This document shows positions 17,558 through 29,400 of a stretch of 64,000 nucleotides of DNA, one piece after another. Within the stretch, counting starts at the first letter, position 1, and each line of letters opens with the position of its first letter. Source of the stretch: Lytechinus variegatus (Eukaryota; Echinodermata; Echinoidea; Temnopleuroida; Toxopneustidae); assembly GCF_018143015.1 (NCBI RefSeq), contig NC_054755.1:6683124-6747123 (forward strand), written 5' to 3'. Made by a program: the position numbers and the translations under genes. Below the pieces are notes generated by a model. That model did no database searches. It was not told the origin of the DNA and saw only the letters and a list, made by a program, of their open reading frames with translations.

Positions 17558-20500
17558 CTACAACAGTAAGAGGAAAATTGTGAGTTTTCAAACTTAAAAA
17601 ACTAAATTATTTTGTAACTGATTTCTATAATGTTCAACCCTGCAGGAAAAATAATTTCAAAAAATATTTTATGTTTGATATGGCTAAAATTGTCATCACA
17701 TTTCTTCATTATAAAACACTTTAACAGATAAAAATACTTTAAAAATATATAAATAAAAGTGCTCTACCTTGTATCTAGATGAGTTCCTAGACATTTCACG
17801 CAGCAGTATCGAGCTCCACAAGCAACACAAGTATAGTTAGAAGGGAATGTGTGAGAAGTTAAGGAAAAATACATCAAAAATGCATGAAAAAGGTACAACA
17901 GATTGCATAATTACATATACAGTCAACTTTGGCTGGGTCAATTGTACTGGGACCATAGAAATTCATTCAACTTGGGAGAAATTGGACTAAGAAGAGGTAT
18001 CATGTTTTGCATAATTGGGTGTAATTTCTTCCACTTTATGTGCAAGGTCGACTTGTGCCAGTTTACCTGTACTTGCAACTTGTTTCTCTACAAATCCTAA
18101 ACAGAATACATGTCTCAGAACATTCCTATGTTGATTCTGATTGGAACAAAAGAAGCAAATTCGACTTAAATTCTTACCTGAAGAGATCAATAATAAATTT
18201 TGGAATCTGGTCTGAAAAAAAAATCACTTTGGTCCGTATTCTGAACTTGTGTTTGATTTAATCATGAATCTCACATTCAGGGAATAAAAATGATACCCTG
18301 AAATAAGAACTACCAACAGACAAACAGGCATGTAAATTGCTATAAATAATAGCTTGAATTACACCTTATATAACTGTAAGTAATAATGGCTGGCACTAAT
18401 TTTCAGGTGAAACCACACATACAATTCCCTCAGTAGACCTACATTGTCCTTGTTAAGACTCGGGCAATCTGAGACTGCTTTGGGAAATATATGAGGTATC
18501 TACGTCAAAGCCAGTCAATATTACATTAGTATAATTCAAATGATAATAATGAAAGGATATCCACAGACAGCACAAAACTTCCTCTGCGGCTCGGACGAGG
18601 GCGGTACACAGCACGTCAAGTAGTTTGGAGGCTCGTTCATACTTAGCTGTTCTTCCTCGACGAGCATGTGAAACGTCTTTCTAAATCTCTGCTTGAAATG
18701 ATCTCCTCTCTTCTTTCTTTTCTTTGTGGTAGGAGCTTGACAGAAGAAATGAATCAGAAATACAAGATTTTCATAATCCACTTCAACACGGTTTATAGCA
18801 AACCGGTGTAAAAAACTTTAAATGCTGTTAAACTGCTATTTTGTCAACCCTTTTCCCACATGGGGAAAAAATCCCATGAGTTGCTTGAAAACCAACAATT
18901 CACATCTTTATATTAATGAAATGCCTTTCTACCATCTTGATGTCCTTAAAAGTATTTTGATTTAATTGGAAACTACCTTTTTATATGTTGACTCTGAAAA
19001 ATCAGTTTCTGGGAAACAATTCGTTATTAGACTGATTTCACCATGGGTGGGACTTAAATGAGACAAGATGAGATTCTGGTGAAGAAAACACTTATACCTT
19101 ACAGGCATAACAATTTATTTCGTGTCAATCAATGGCAAATCCAAGAATAAATAATCTTTCATTTTGAACTAAAATCTGTTTTTTGGTTCACTTTCTTTTC
19201 AACTTAAAAAAAAAGGTTGAAGCATCTACACGATGGAGTCACCAGGCATTGTGGATAAAGGATAAAATTAATTGACTTGCACTAAAACTCCATCTTGGTT
19301 CTGATTCAATCTTTACCAATTTATGGCAACCATGAAATGAAAACATTGTAGTACTGGTATATCATTTTACTATAAGGGTTACCAGTTGCTCATAAAGGTG
19401 TTTGTAACTTAAAGGTCAAGTCCACCCCAGAAAAATGTGATTTGAATAAACAGAGAAAAATCAAACTAGCATAACGCTGAAAATTTCATCAAAATTGGAT
19501 GTAAAATAAGAAAGTTATGGAATTTTAAAGTTTCAATTATTTTTCACAAAACAGTGATGTGCACAACTCAGCGACATACAAATGAGCCAGTCGATGACGT
19601 CCATCACTCACTATTTCTTTTGTTCTTTATTGTTTGAATTATACAATTTTTCATTTTTACAGATTTGACAATATTGGACATGTTCAGGGAGGAATTAATC
19701 ATTGTTTCAGTTGACAATGAGGAGAATATTAGAATATTTCATATTTCGTACAATAAAATACAAAAGAAATAGTAAGTGGGTGACGTCATCAGTCTCCTCA
19801 TTTGAACACTGACCAGGATGTGAATAGCACTGTTCTGTGAAATGAAGCAAAACTTTAAAATGTCATAACTTTCTTATTTTACATCAGATTTTGATGACAT
19901 TTTCAGTGTTACGCTTTTTGTATTTTTCCCTTTTCATTCAAATCAACTTTTTGTTGGAGTGGACTTGTCAGTCCTGTCCTTTAAATAATCCCCCCCTCCC
20001 TCCGGAATTTTTGTTTTTATAAACTTACTGTCTTCATTGGAATCAAACTGAGGTAGTTTCTTCTTTAGAAGGACCAGATTGGCATGTGGGTCCTCCTGGA
20101 AGTTGTCCTGTTCAAGTGCTTCCAGCTGACGTCGTAATCGCTTGGCTCGGGTGAAGGAGTCAAGAACCCTCCTCTGAGCTATCTCCTTCTGTCGGCCTGT
20201 ATTAAAACCAGAAGAAATAAAGTTGGCAGTCAGAGACTTTGCTTCAATTGAGACAAGCTTAAAATCTACGATATGAGGTACTGAAGCAATGCATGTACAT
20301 GTATTGCATTGCACCACATAAAGACGGATGTAAAGGATTTCCAATAGGAGGGGCATGTATAGATTAATCAAATTACTTGATCTTCATTTTCTCAGGGTTC
20401 CTGAAAATTATTGTGCAGCATTTTGCAATTAAGTCAGATTTCAATAATCAAAACATGATGAATTAGATCTGTTCATGTTTATTCAAGTTTGATTTCACCA

Positions 20501-23500
20501 TCAGTACTACTAGACTAATAAATCCGCTGTTTCGTCAGAGTTTTTTAACATTTTCTGATTTTTTTTGTCCTACACAGACAGATGATGGCCATTGTACTTG
20601 AATGGTGGAACTCCATCGACGCCTGAACTACATCGTCTAAGGAGAAAAGGGTGCACTAGTCTCGTAGTAGATGCAGATGGTTAGATTAAACTTGTATAAA
20701 CTTGAATAGAAGGTGGCAAGCTGAATGTATGAAATATAAATTCATTTTTATTATTTCTTCCCTTTTAAAGTAAAATCTAGGAATAGACTAATCGAGAAGG
20801 GTGTTCCAGTGAACCCTTTTCTCCATAGACTCTGTCTGTAGTTAAGTCATCAGTGGAGCTCCACCACTGGCCTTGACCTTTGCTTAATGTCACTTCAGCC
20901 CACGCCATGGGCCTGGCAATTTCACGTGCCACAGACTCACTGAGACTACCTTAGCTTTGAAGTTTTAACTTTGTTTTGTTTGGATGATAAAAGTAAACAT
21001 AACAGAGCTTCAAAAGAAGACATTAAAAGTAGATCTACCCCTATTGATGGTCATGGCGACTGACAATTGCCCAAAATCAGTCTCTCTCATGCATTTCAAA
21101 TTTTCATACACCGCACATACATTAGGATAGACCCTTGATGAAGGTCTACGACCACTCATTTAATGAACAAGGTTATGAATATGATATAGTCTAGTCTACG
21201 ACTATTAAAAACAGAATCCTGACTTCGAGGCACAAACTGGACCCCCGCGGGACTGGACCCTAGAAAAAAGGAAAAGTGAGACCTCTATGTCGCGTTCATT
21301 CCCAGTGTCGATCGGCCATTATGTTCAATTTTGACAGAAGGAGAATGAATGAGACAGAACTTTTCCTTTTTTTGAGGGTCCAGTTTTGTTTTGAGTTTGT
21401 GCCTCAAACAAAGTCAGAAGTCAGGATTCTGTGTACCGACAGACCTTCATCCATAAATTGCATAATTTATTTTCCCCCTTTTATTTGGAGTGCTCGGCAT
21501 GCCGAGTGCTCTTGCGACCCCATTTTGGAGAGGAGAGAGTATTATGTCTGCCTCGTATTACTATAGTACACGGACGAGTACCGTACGCTGCCCAATTGTC
21601 GCTCAGTTTACGTATTTTCCTTTATATTTCATTCAAATAGCTACGATATCCCTACTTCTATATGTCATCTGAAAGAAAAAATGGTGGAAAATCGTTTCAT
21701 AAGATAATAATGATATGTCTTCAAAGCACCGCTGTGTAATTCGCCGTTTTCGGCACCCTTGCGCCTGCCCCATTGCCGCTCACCACTGCCCTAACCCCGC
21801 TCACTTAGCGCGCGCATTCATACATGTACATGTATATTAGGCCTGACTTATTCTTTTTTCTATATATGGGCTATTCCACGGTTACTCACGTTACATTTGG
21901 AGACACCTTGACTCATACTTGGAGCTGTAACTCCATTATTATTGATAGGAACTAAACATCTCCGTATCACAACAAAGTACACAGTCTGACTATCGTTTGT
22001 ATAAAAACAAAACTTGGGAAATTCTATTATGCTCCTGGCAAATCTTTGGAATGTGTCGGTTACTCACGTTACAGATTTGTCCCAACCTGTGGAATTGCCC
22101 ATATACCTTTTTTACTTGCACTTCTGAGTGAAAAAGTGTGTAATTTTGTTGTGATTGAATATATTGTTGATAAGTTTTATAGTACAATACACTATATAAA
22201 ATGTTCCTTTCACCAAGTGCAATTATTTTTAGGGTTTTTGTTGCTTTTGTTACTGATCTACGCCTATATCATTTTTTTATCCTTCAAACTATATTCCGTA
22301 TTTTTTTATAAAATATATTTAAAAAAACGTTTCCCGACAATTTTTTCACCTATTTTTATTGTCTAATTATATGAATATGATTCTTACCGTCATGAATTTT
22401 ATGAGTGTATAATTATTATCTATTTATTTCGGAAATGAAAAGTATATGAAATTCAGTGGAACATAATTGTAGGCTACAGCATATCAGAGTATAGATTGAG
22501 CACCCACTGGACTGATAGGATCAAATAAATTACTGTAGTCATTAAAGACCATTTGACCCTGTCCAGTTCTTACATAAAATCGGAAGCGGATAAAAAGAGT
22601 CAGCATAAACAAAAAACTTTAAAGAACAATATACATAATAGAATATAGTCAAGTTAACTTAACTTAAAATATCATAATTTACATCTTATAAATAAAACGC
22701 TATAAAGTTCTTTTAGCACATTCACCATTTAAAGAAATCAACTTGAGTCCCCCCCCCTCCCCATTTCGTCCCTTCCGTACATTGCCCCCGATGCTATTTA
22801 CCATTGATTTCCATTATTATATTTTACTATTAGAAATAATCATTATTTGCATTCTCCTTCGGTTTCTAATTCCAATTTGTTGCTTTTACACTGTCTATTG
22901 ACTCATCATGATTATTTACAAGTATGTATTCGTGTATCCCCTTTTTTGTTTACTTTTCGTTTACTCTTTTTTATAATTATTTCCCTACTTTTTCTTGTGG
23001 TATTGATATTTTATGGGACTCTCACTGCATATTCTCAATTTGGAGCCTTCAACCATACCAACAAGCTTTGCTTTTACGTTTATCTCCCTCATATCCACAA
23101 CTCTCATTTTCTTTCCTTTTCATTATTTTAGAACCAATTACAAGAATACATTTAGTACTTTTTTATATTGTTGTATTATATATTTTTTACGATATTTTGC
23201 TTATCTATGAAAACTTTTATTGTATAATATTATTGTTTGTATTGAATTGTTGATTTTTTTGAAAATGTGAAATGTTTATGTGAATAAACCTTGAACACTG
23301 AAGTCCGATAATAAATATATACATATGTGATATTTTTTTTTTTGGGGGGGGAATTCCCTAATACTGACTTTCATTAAAAAAAGCTCATCTGGAAAAACAA
23401 CAATAAATATTTAATCAACTCGCTGGTTTAAGTTCACATTCGAACTCCCGTCAATGTAGATAATCGGAGAGAGAAAAAGACACTCTAGAAAATTTGATTT

Positions 23501-26390
23501 GTTCAAAATATATTGGTCAATTTAAATTAAAAAAAAGGAAATCTCCAGAAATATGACAAAGTTTCATCTATTCAAATCAATCAGGAAACTACTAACCGAG
23601 TTGGCTTCTATAGGCCTATTAGCGGGAAACTTTTTCTTATATTCATTTAAATTCTTTATTTCATTTATATGAATCAAATAGGCCTACAGATAATGGGCAT
23701 ATAACATGAAATATACGTATCAATGGGCTCATAAGCTATCACAAAGGCCTAATTGCACATCTATTTGATGTCACCTGTATCAAATCCTTGTTTAATTCCA
23801 ATTATCCCTAAATTTCATACTCAGAGTAAGTAATCATAATCATCAAAATATGAATAGGCCACATAAAAACAGCATAACGATCGATAATATAGCCTTTATA
23901 GACTTGCAGGGGCCGCGGAACCAGGGAGGGGCTTCATCCCGAACAAAACAAAACTATCCCTATCAATGTCTCTAAGTTGTTTGTACGTCGGTATGCAGTC
24001 TTAAATAAGAGTTGAAATTGATATACATCGAAGTCTCATTTTTTTAGCATTGATGACCCTACGATGATTCGTTATAGAGCAAGATTTTTGTAAAACCTTT
24101 TCCAAAACACTTTGGGCCCGGGCAATGATTACAATTAATATACCTCTGGTGAACAGTGTTGAAATAATTGACAAATTCTTTTGATTATCTTTCAAAATTT
24201 CTGTAAACGTCAGCTTATCTGCATGCTCCATGATAAAACGTTGACGACCGAGGGGCTTTTATTTGCCGTCACCCTCAGCTAAAGGAAAAGCGGAAGAGAG
24301 AGGGGGAGAAAAAAATTGAAGGAGAAGTGAGAGAGGAAAATGTAAGAGTATTAAAAATGGCCGCGTGGCAAAAAAGACAACAACGGAAGGGATATCAATC
24401 GAGGCCGGAATAGGAAAATAATAAAATGAAAAAAAAATAATAGGAAGGAAAATAAAAGGAAGACAAGACGAAAATGAAAGTTGGGGGACCGACAAATACA
24501 TTTCATTTAGAACAAAATAACTATTCAGCTCGCGCTTCGCGCCCGCATTGCCCGTTTGTTTCATTATTCATGTCTTGTTTTCAAGTCATTCTCGGTTTGC
24601 AAGTTAAAACATCATTACAAAAGTGCTTAAAATGTCTCGTTTTTTCTCTGAATACAATACTCTCGTTGTGAATTTTGTTCATGATTGAATTTATATAAAA
24701 CTCGATCTCTTTTTTTTAAGACTTACTTTATTATTCACGTATATGCAGTTATAATCTGCCCTAGCTAGGCCTATACTGAATTATGACCTGAAATAAATTC
24801 AGACATTCCTACATTCATCTCATAATAGATTCACGAGTTGAATTAGTAGAGTAATCAGGTGTTACCATGGTAACTTACCATTACCATGCATTCAAATGAA
24901 CTTATCCATGCAGAACACTCTGTTGTGTTCGAAATTTAATTTAAATGAGTTGGTCGAATGTAGATTTTGGCATTTTCCACCATTCATCTTTTCCCACTAT
25001 AACGTTCATTTATGATGACAATTCAATAAATGCCCCCAACGTACAGGGCCAAAGTTCATTGACCTTAAATTACCTTTGACCGTGGCATGACCGGAACTCG
25101 ATCACTATAGGATTTTCACTGACTCCCTTATTTCTAAGTTTCATGATAGCTATAGAAATCAATAGGCCTACTACAAACTTATGAATTTGAAAACCTTATC
25201 CTGTTTTGAGATTTCAATGTTTACGACGCCGCCCTCGCGTCGACGTCGGAAAAAGCGGCGCCCTGTCTCTGCAGACAATTGCATTTTTCTGCGAGAAAGA
25301 TAAGCCGTTACCATGGCAATGGATCTTTTGCAACTAATACTTTGATGACTTGATAGGCATATATCTAGAAATTGATTTTGGAAGGCTAAGAATGATGATT
25401 GGACCATTTAAATATTGACAGGGGAATATACCATATAGGCTCAATATGTTATTTTTTAAACATATTAATCCGTTGCCATGGCAACGGCGGAAGGAGGAAT
25501 GTATAAAACTGGCAACAAGCGGATTGGTTCAACACCCTCAAAGTAAAGGAAATGACACAAAAATATCAGATTCTAAAGAAATGTCTACTTGAAAAATATG
25601 ACGATTCCGTTTATATAGGCCCTATACTCTAATCATGATTATCATATACAATCAGGGTGAGCGGAGTTAGGGCAGGCTTCTATCTCAAGGTATGCCCTCG
25701 CTAATTCATTCACACAGCAAATATTATTCCTTAGTCTAGAATTTGTCATGTTGACATATCTAGGACTAGGACCTCTCTTACCTGCGACCCACACATTTTC
25801 ATTCATCATATAAAAATATAACAATTTTCACGTGTTTTTAGGAGTTTTTAAAGTGATTGAAAAAAAACTTAATCTGGTGCAGTTTCGGTGCAATTGATCG
25901 AAGTTCAAATAGTTATCGGGTTACTTTACACTTTAACGCAGTATTTCACGATGATTTATGAAGGGATTAATTTTATTTTTCCACACTTTGTTTTTTCATG
26001 TAATGGTCTCCTCTTGGGTGCTTAATTATGCGAGTATACAAAACAATAAGGAATTTGGGACGAATTTAAAATGATAATCAAAATAAGCAGCGTGCGCATC
26101 GCGCTTGTGAGGGTGAGCGAAAATTGGGCAGCGTACGGTACGAGTCCTAGCTCCGGCCCGCGAAGCGGGAGCTCCCTGGGTTACTTTCCGCTCAACTCCA
26201 GCTCCAGAGACTGGGTCCAGTCACCACTGCAGCCGGACGGCAAGGCGCTAGGCGTCAGTTGTTCACCCAATTCAAGCTATATTTGGAAAGAAATGAATGT
26301 TTAACATTAGTGTTATATGTTTTATTGAACTACACAACTTGCCTAATTCTTACCAGATTCTCTTGTTTGTTCTTTCGACGGCATTTTCAT
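17536..26390 (-). CDS. ZNHIT1: ZNHIT1, HIT-type zinc finger subunit of the SRCAP/SWR1 remodeller (complete, 5 exons)
   Basis: Exons on the minus strand: 26354-26390, 20029-20196, 18561-18735, 17768-17848, 17536-17557. They total 483 nt, or 160 residues plus stop, against 154 in human as I recall. All junctions are in phase. The protein starts MKMPSKEQTRESGRQKEIAQ, then a basic helix (RRVLDSFTRAKRLRRQLEAL), EQDNFQEDPHANL, a Lys-rich patch (TKKRKKRGDHFKQRFRKTF) and PPNYLTCCVPP. It ends with the HIT zinc finger: CAVC, CVAC, YC, VKC, H and the last C in TRCLKWTA, eight zinc ligands. In the family this protein helps the SRCAP complex place H2A.Z in nucleosomes. Intron 3 appears to be an AT-AC U12-type intron. 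A large transposon begins about 100 bp upstream of the start. Confidence 0.96.
17768..17848 (-). CDS. ZNHIT1: ZNHIT1 exon 4 (zinc finger core)
   Basis: This is 81 bp. One base completes Gly, then FPSNYTCVACGARYCCVKCL and GTHLDT, ending two bases into Arg at the donor GTAGAGC. No AG occurs upstream for about 80 nt on this strand. The only in-frame join that restores the family sequence CGFPSNYTC uses an AC acceptor at 17850-17849. Confidence 0.93.
17849..18560 (-). other. ZNHIT1: ZNHIT1 intron 3: AT-AC, U12-type intron
   Basis: On the minus strand the intron starts ATATCCTTTC (18560-18551) and ends CTCACAC (to 17849). The sequence TTCCTTAAC, a perfect match to the U12 branch-site consensus, lies at 17866-17858, with its A about 10 nt from the 3' end. 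There is no polypyrimidine-AG acceptor. These three signals define minor-spliceosome AT-AC introns. The length is 712 nt. Confidence 0.9.
18561..18735 (-). CDS. ZNHIT1: ZNHIT1 exon 3
   Basis: The acceptor CTGTCAAG is followed by two bases completing Thr, then PTTKKRKKRGDHFKQRFRKT and on to KFCAVC plus two bases of Gly. It is 175 bp. It ends at ATATCCTTTC, the U12-type AT-AC 5' splice-site consensus. There is no GT near enough to keep the frame, and reading on soon meets a TGA. Confidence 0.95.
19410..19985. repeat. 600-bp foldback element, family B copy 2
   Basis: TTAAAGGTCAAGTCCACCCC and its inverse GTTGGAGTGGACTTGTCAGT bound it. The middle carries GATGACGTCCATCACTCACT and its counterpart GTGGGTGACGTCATCAG. 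It is inserted in ZNHIT1 intron 2. Confidence 0.85.
20029..20196 (-). CDS. ZNHIT1: ZNHIT1 exon 2
   Basis: The acceptor TTAATACAG is followed by RQKEIAQRRVLDSFTRAKRL and RRQLEALEQDNFQEDPHANL, ending DSNED plus one base at the donor GTAAGTTT. It is 168 bp and in phase with exons 1 and 3. A family B foldback ends only about 40 bp into the following intron. Confidence 0.95.
20570..20880. repeat. Foldback element in ZNHIT1 intron 1
   Basis: The arms AATGGTGGAACTCCATCGAC and GGAGAAAAGGGTGCACTAGT face GGGTGTTCCAGTGAACCCTT, TTCTCCATAGACTCTGTCTG and GTGGAGCTCCACCACTGG. About 100 bp at each end is inverted with mismatches. Confidence 0.65.
21196..21445. repeat. Foldback element in ZNHIT1 intron 1
   Basis: AGAATCCTGACTTCGAGGCA and CAAACTGGACCC on the left are inverted as GGGTCCAGTTTTGTTTTGAG, TTTGTGCCTCAAAC and AGTCAGGATTCTG on the right, around a loop of about 130 bp. 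Confidence 0.65.
21446..26353. other. ZNHIT1 intron 1, repeat-rich remainder
   Basis: No exon seen. Contents: a 29-bp imperfect inverted pair (GTACCGTACGCTGCCCAATT at about 21578 and its complement at about 26130); a T-rich stretch at 22250-23290 ending in TGTGAATAAACC that may be a retroposed 3' end; and a purine-rich block at 24290-24480. A GCTCGCGCTTCGCGCCCGC GC patch lies at about 24528, and CpG patches at 25200-25265 and 26090-26250. Confidence 0.5.
26354..26390 (-). CDS. ZNHIT1: ZNHIT1 exon 1 (start codon)
   Basis: The frame reads MKMPSKEQTRES plus one base at the donor GTAAGAATT. Two in-frame ATGs lie two codons apart (26390 and 26384). The outer one is annotated, but the second gives MPSKEQ and is just as possible. 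The exon is too short to be found as an open frame alone. It was placed by phase and by the short basic N-terminus that precedes RQKEIAQRRVL. Confidence 0.8.
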
Positions 26391-26487
26391 GATTTTGACT
26401 GATCAGATAGCAAAGAAAACAAACAGAATGTTGTACTGTATTATATTATGCACCAAACCAACGTAGAGGGTGTCAACCTTTTTTTAG
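26391..26487 (-). promoter_or_regulatory. Possible ZNHIT1 proximal promoter squeezed by a transposon
   Basis: Only 97 bp separate the ZNHIT1 start codon from the end of the 4.84 kb element. On the minus strand a TATAATAC-like run lies about 50 nt before the ATG. This is position-based inference; no transcription start is shown by the sequence. Confidence 0.25.
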
Positions 26488-29400
26488 CAAGGCCCTATAT
26501 AAACAAGGTTGCGACACCGGAAGTTGCCGTCATTTGCTCATGGAGCTTTTCAATAGTTCCAAACTCACCGAAGTTTGTGTACAAAGTCTATGAGGGAGAT
26601 TTTTCGACAGCAAATTTCAGGTAATTACAATTGTTATTAAGAAAAACAAAATGATAGTTTTTAACGAGAATTTTATTTGCTTTATTTTGATATGATTGGT
26701 TTGCAATAATTTTGAATTTTAACATGCTTTTTTACTAATTTTTAATAGTTCCAAGGCGTAAACATGACAGTAGAGATACGGTATGGGACTGGCAACCGTA
26801 GCCGGAAGTGCGGGTGGCTCAGTAGCCCGATATACGCTTTGGTTGTGTTTCCTGACGGGTTGGGTGTCCGGACTCCTGACATCTCCTTTCAATTTTGAAA
26901 AGTTTACAAGCAATGTCTTTGATTTTCTTTTAGCACAGAATGTAAGAAAATATTATAAAGAACAAATAATGATGATCATAAGCATTATTCAATCCAAATT
27001 TTTTGCTTATTTTCCTGAGAAGTGAGATAAAATATAAAAAAAAACAAGTGAGATAAACAACAAGTTCACAGCAACAAATACAAGGCTTCATTTTTCAGTG
27101 CCCGGACACCAAACCCCTTAATTGATGTTTCACAGATCTATAACAAATTTTCCTGAAAATGAATCCCAAATTTTTTGGAAATCGATAGACAATTCCTGGA
27201 ATTTTCCATTTTGATTTTTAATGAAAATCTGGCAATAATAATTAATACAGTGAGCCTAAATTTGGTCCAAGAAGTGACGAAATCAAGAAATGAAACATTT
27301 TTTGTTCATCATGTCCTCTTGAAAAATAGGAAAAAGATTACGAAATGACGAGCGCAGAAAATTTTGAGCTTCGACAACGGAGCCTGTGTCTGGATCCGGA
27401 GGAAGATCTAATGTTAGATCTAAATCTTTGTAACTAATCTTTGTAAAATATTACATGAATATTAAGTCGCTACTGTAAATTGTCATTTAATTGTAATCAT
27501 GGGCGGATCCAGGATTTTCCAAAAGGGTAGGCACATTTTCGTGAGGAAAAAATTGACATGTATACAAGACTTCACTTTCAAAGGGGGGGGGGGTGTAGGG
27601 GCACACTTCTGCATTTCTACATTACAATTTTTAATTTTGCTTCTCAAGGGGCCCCCCTTGTAATTTTTGGATTTTCCTGAATTTCCTGGAATTTTTTTTA
27701 TTCTGGAACCTTTCCTGGAAAAAGTAAAAATTTCTTGAATTTCGGGAAGAGTGGAAGCACCCCATCCACTCTTTCTGTCTTGAGTCTATGCAACAATCAT
27801 GTACAATGCACACTCAAAAATTGAGATCCATTCAGTTATTTGTTTTCATTCTAGACTTAGAAATCTTTTTTGTATTCACAAGAGTGCTCAAAAAACTTTT
27901 AATTTTGAGCATATTTTTGTGAGGCCCTCTGTGACTGATGCAGATCTTCATCTCCACAGACTCTCTTTTAATCTGTTTTTAATTAGAAAAAAAATATAAA
28001 TTTCAAGAATTCAATTTAGTTTTGTGCCAAGGCATTTTTTTATGATGATGAATTCACTGTATAGTCAAAATTGACTGTTCCAAAATATCAAGTATTCATC
28101 CAGTCTGGATCAAGAGAAAATTGACACAGGTTACTAACTGCAGACAAGGTTATCACAACCTTGTGATTAAAGTGGTGTTAGCTTAGCACTGCATTTTTAA
28201 AAAGTGGTGTTAGACCACATGGATGTTTTTATATCACAACCTTGTAGTATTGGACAAGTGCCCCCATCATACCACTAGTTGTATGTCCGGACAGGTTGGG
28301 TATCTAGACCAAAAATTTCTTCGACTAGGCCAAGTAATTTGAAATGGTCTGGAATTAATATCAATTCTTTTTAGTTTTTCAAAGAAACTTTAAAGGCCTA
28401 ATTTAGCATACATGTACATGTAGACCTCTACTCTGTTGTTATGTATGGTGTGATAAGTAATTACAAAAGCCAATGATAATACATGCTTAGTTGACAAGAT
28501 ATGGTAATCATTGATGCACCAAACTTATCTAAGTTAGATCTAAATGTATATTTTTTTCTCAATTTGATTGTGGACGATAAAATAGGCCCTAATTGCTGCC
28601 GATTGATCTGTTTTGGATGAGAGGAACTACTGGATAAGCCTGTAAGCTGTGTAAGTATGATTGTTTGATTTCCATCATGATAGTAATAAGATGTGATATT
28701 ACATACATGTAGGGCTACATTGTGCAATCAATCTTTCTTGTTTCCTTGAAATCTTCTCCTTTAAATCTTGCATCATGTATCATTCCGCCTGTCTTCTGAC
28801 CGCATTTTGTGCAATGTTGGATGAGTTCGACTCTCATGAAGTTCCAAATTTAAATTCAGAACTTTCATTGGTGGCAACAGCATAAAATGAGGGTCAATCT
28901 CTCACTCTCTACCTCTTGTTTCTTTTATTTCATATTTAGTATACATGTAACAATATCGTTGGATCATGCATTAATTTAGATAGTGGTAAAGAGGTTGTTT
29001 TATTAAGCAAATACATTTTAATGCCAATATGAACTTTATATGGCATTGGATGGGTGAGGAAGTGTCATGGCCGCAGGCACAGACCGAATGAAACTTGTTC
29101 TAAGTGTGGCTCCACGTAAAGACTAGCACATACAAAACTTGCTGTCTGAGCGAGGGCTTTCAGTACACAATGCATGAGTAGGACGACAAGAACACACTTG
29201 TCGAAACATCAAGATTGGGTGGTCCTTTTCAGGACCAACATTTGCCCAAAAAAGATATATGATGACCGTGAAACCTACTACACTATCTCAGATGTTTTTT
29301 GCTACACTATTCTTCTTCGCCATGGAAACTTCCAGAAGTTACAACATCTGAGATGGTGGAGATGGAAGATTTTTCGTCTAGAAGATGTGCAAAGTATTGG

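Noticed and set aside
22847..23253. Three overlapping hydrophobic open frames that look like membrane proteins
   Set aside because: T-rich DNA yields Phe/Leu/Ile in any frame. There is no start context, splice support or recognisable family.
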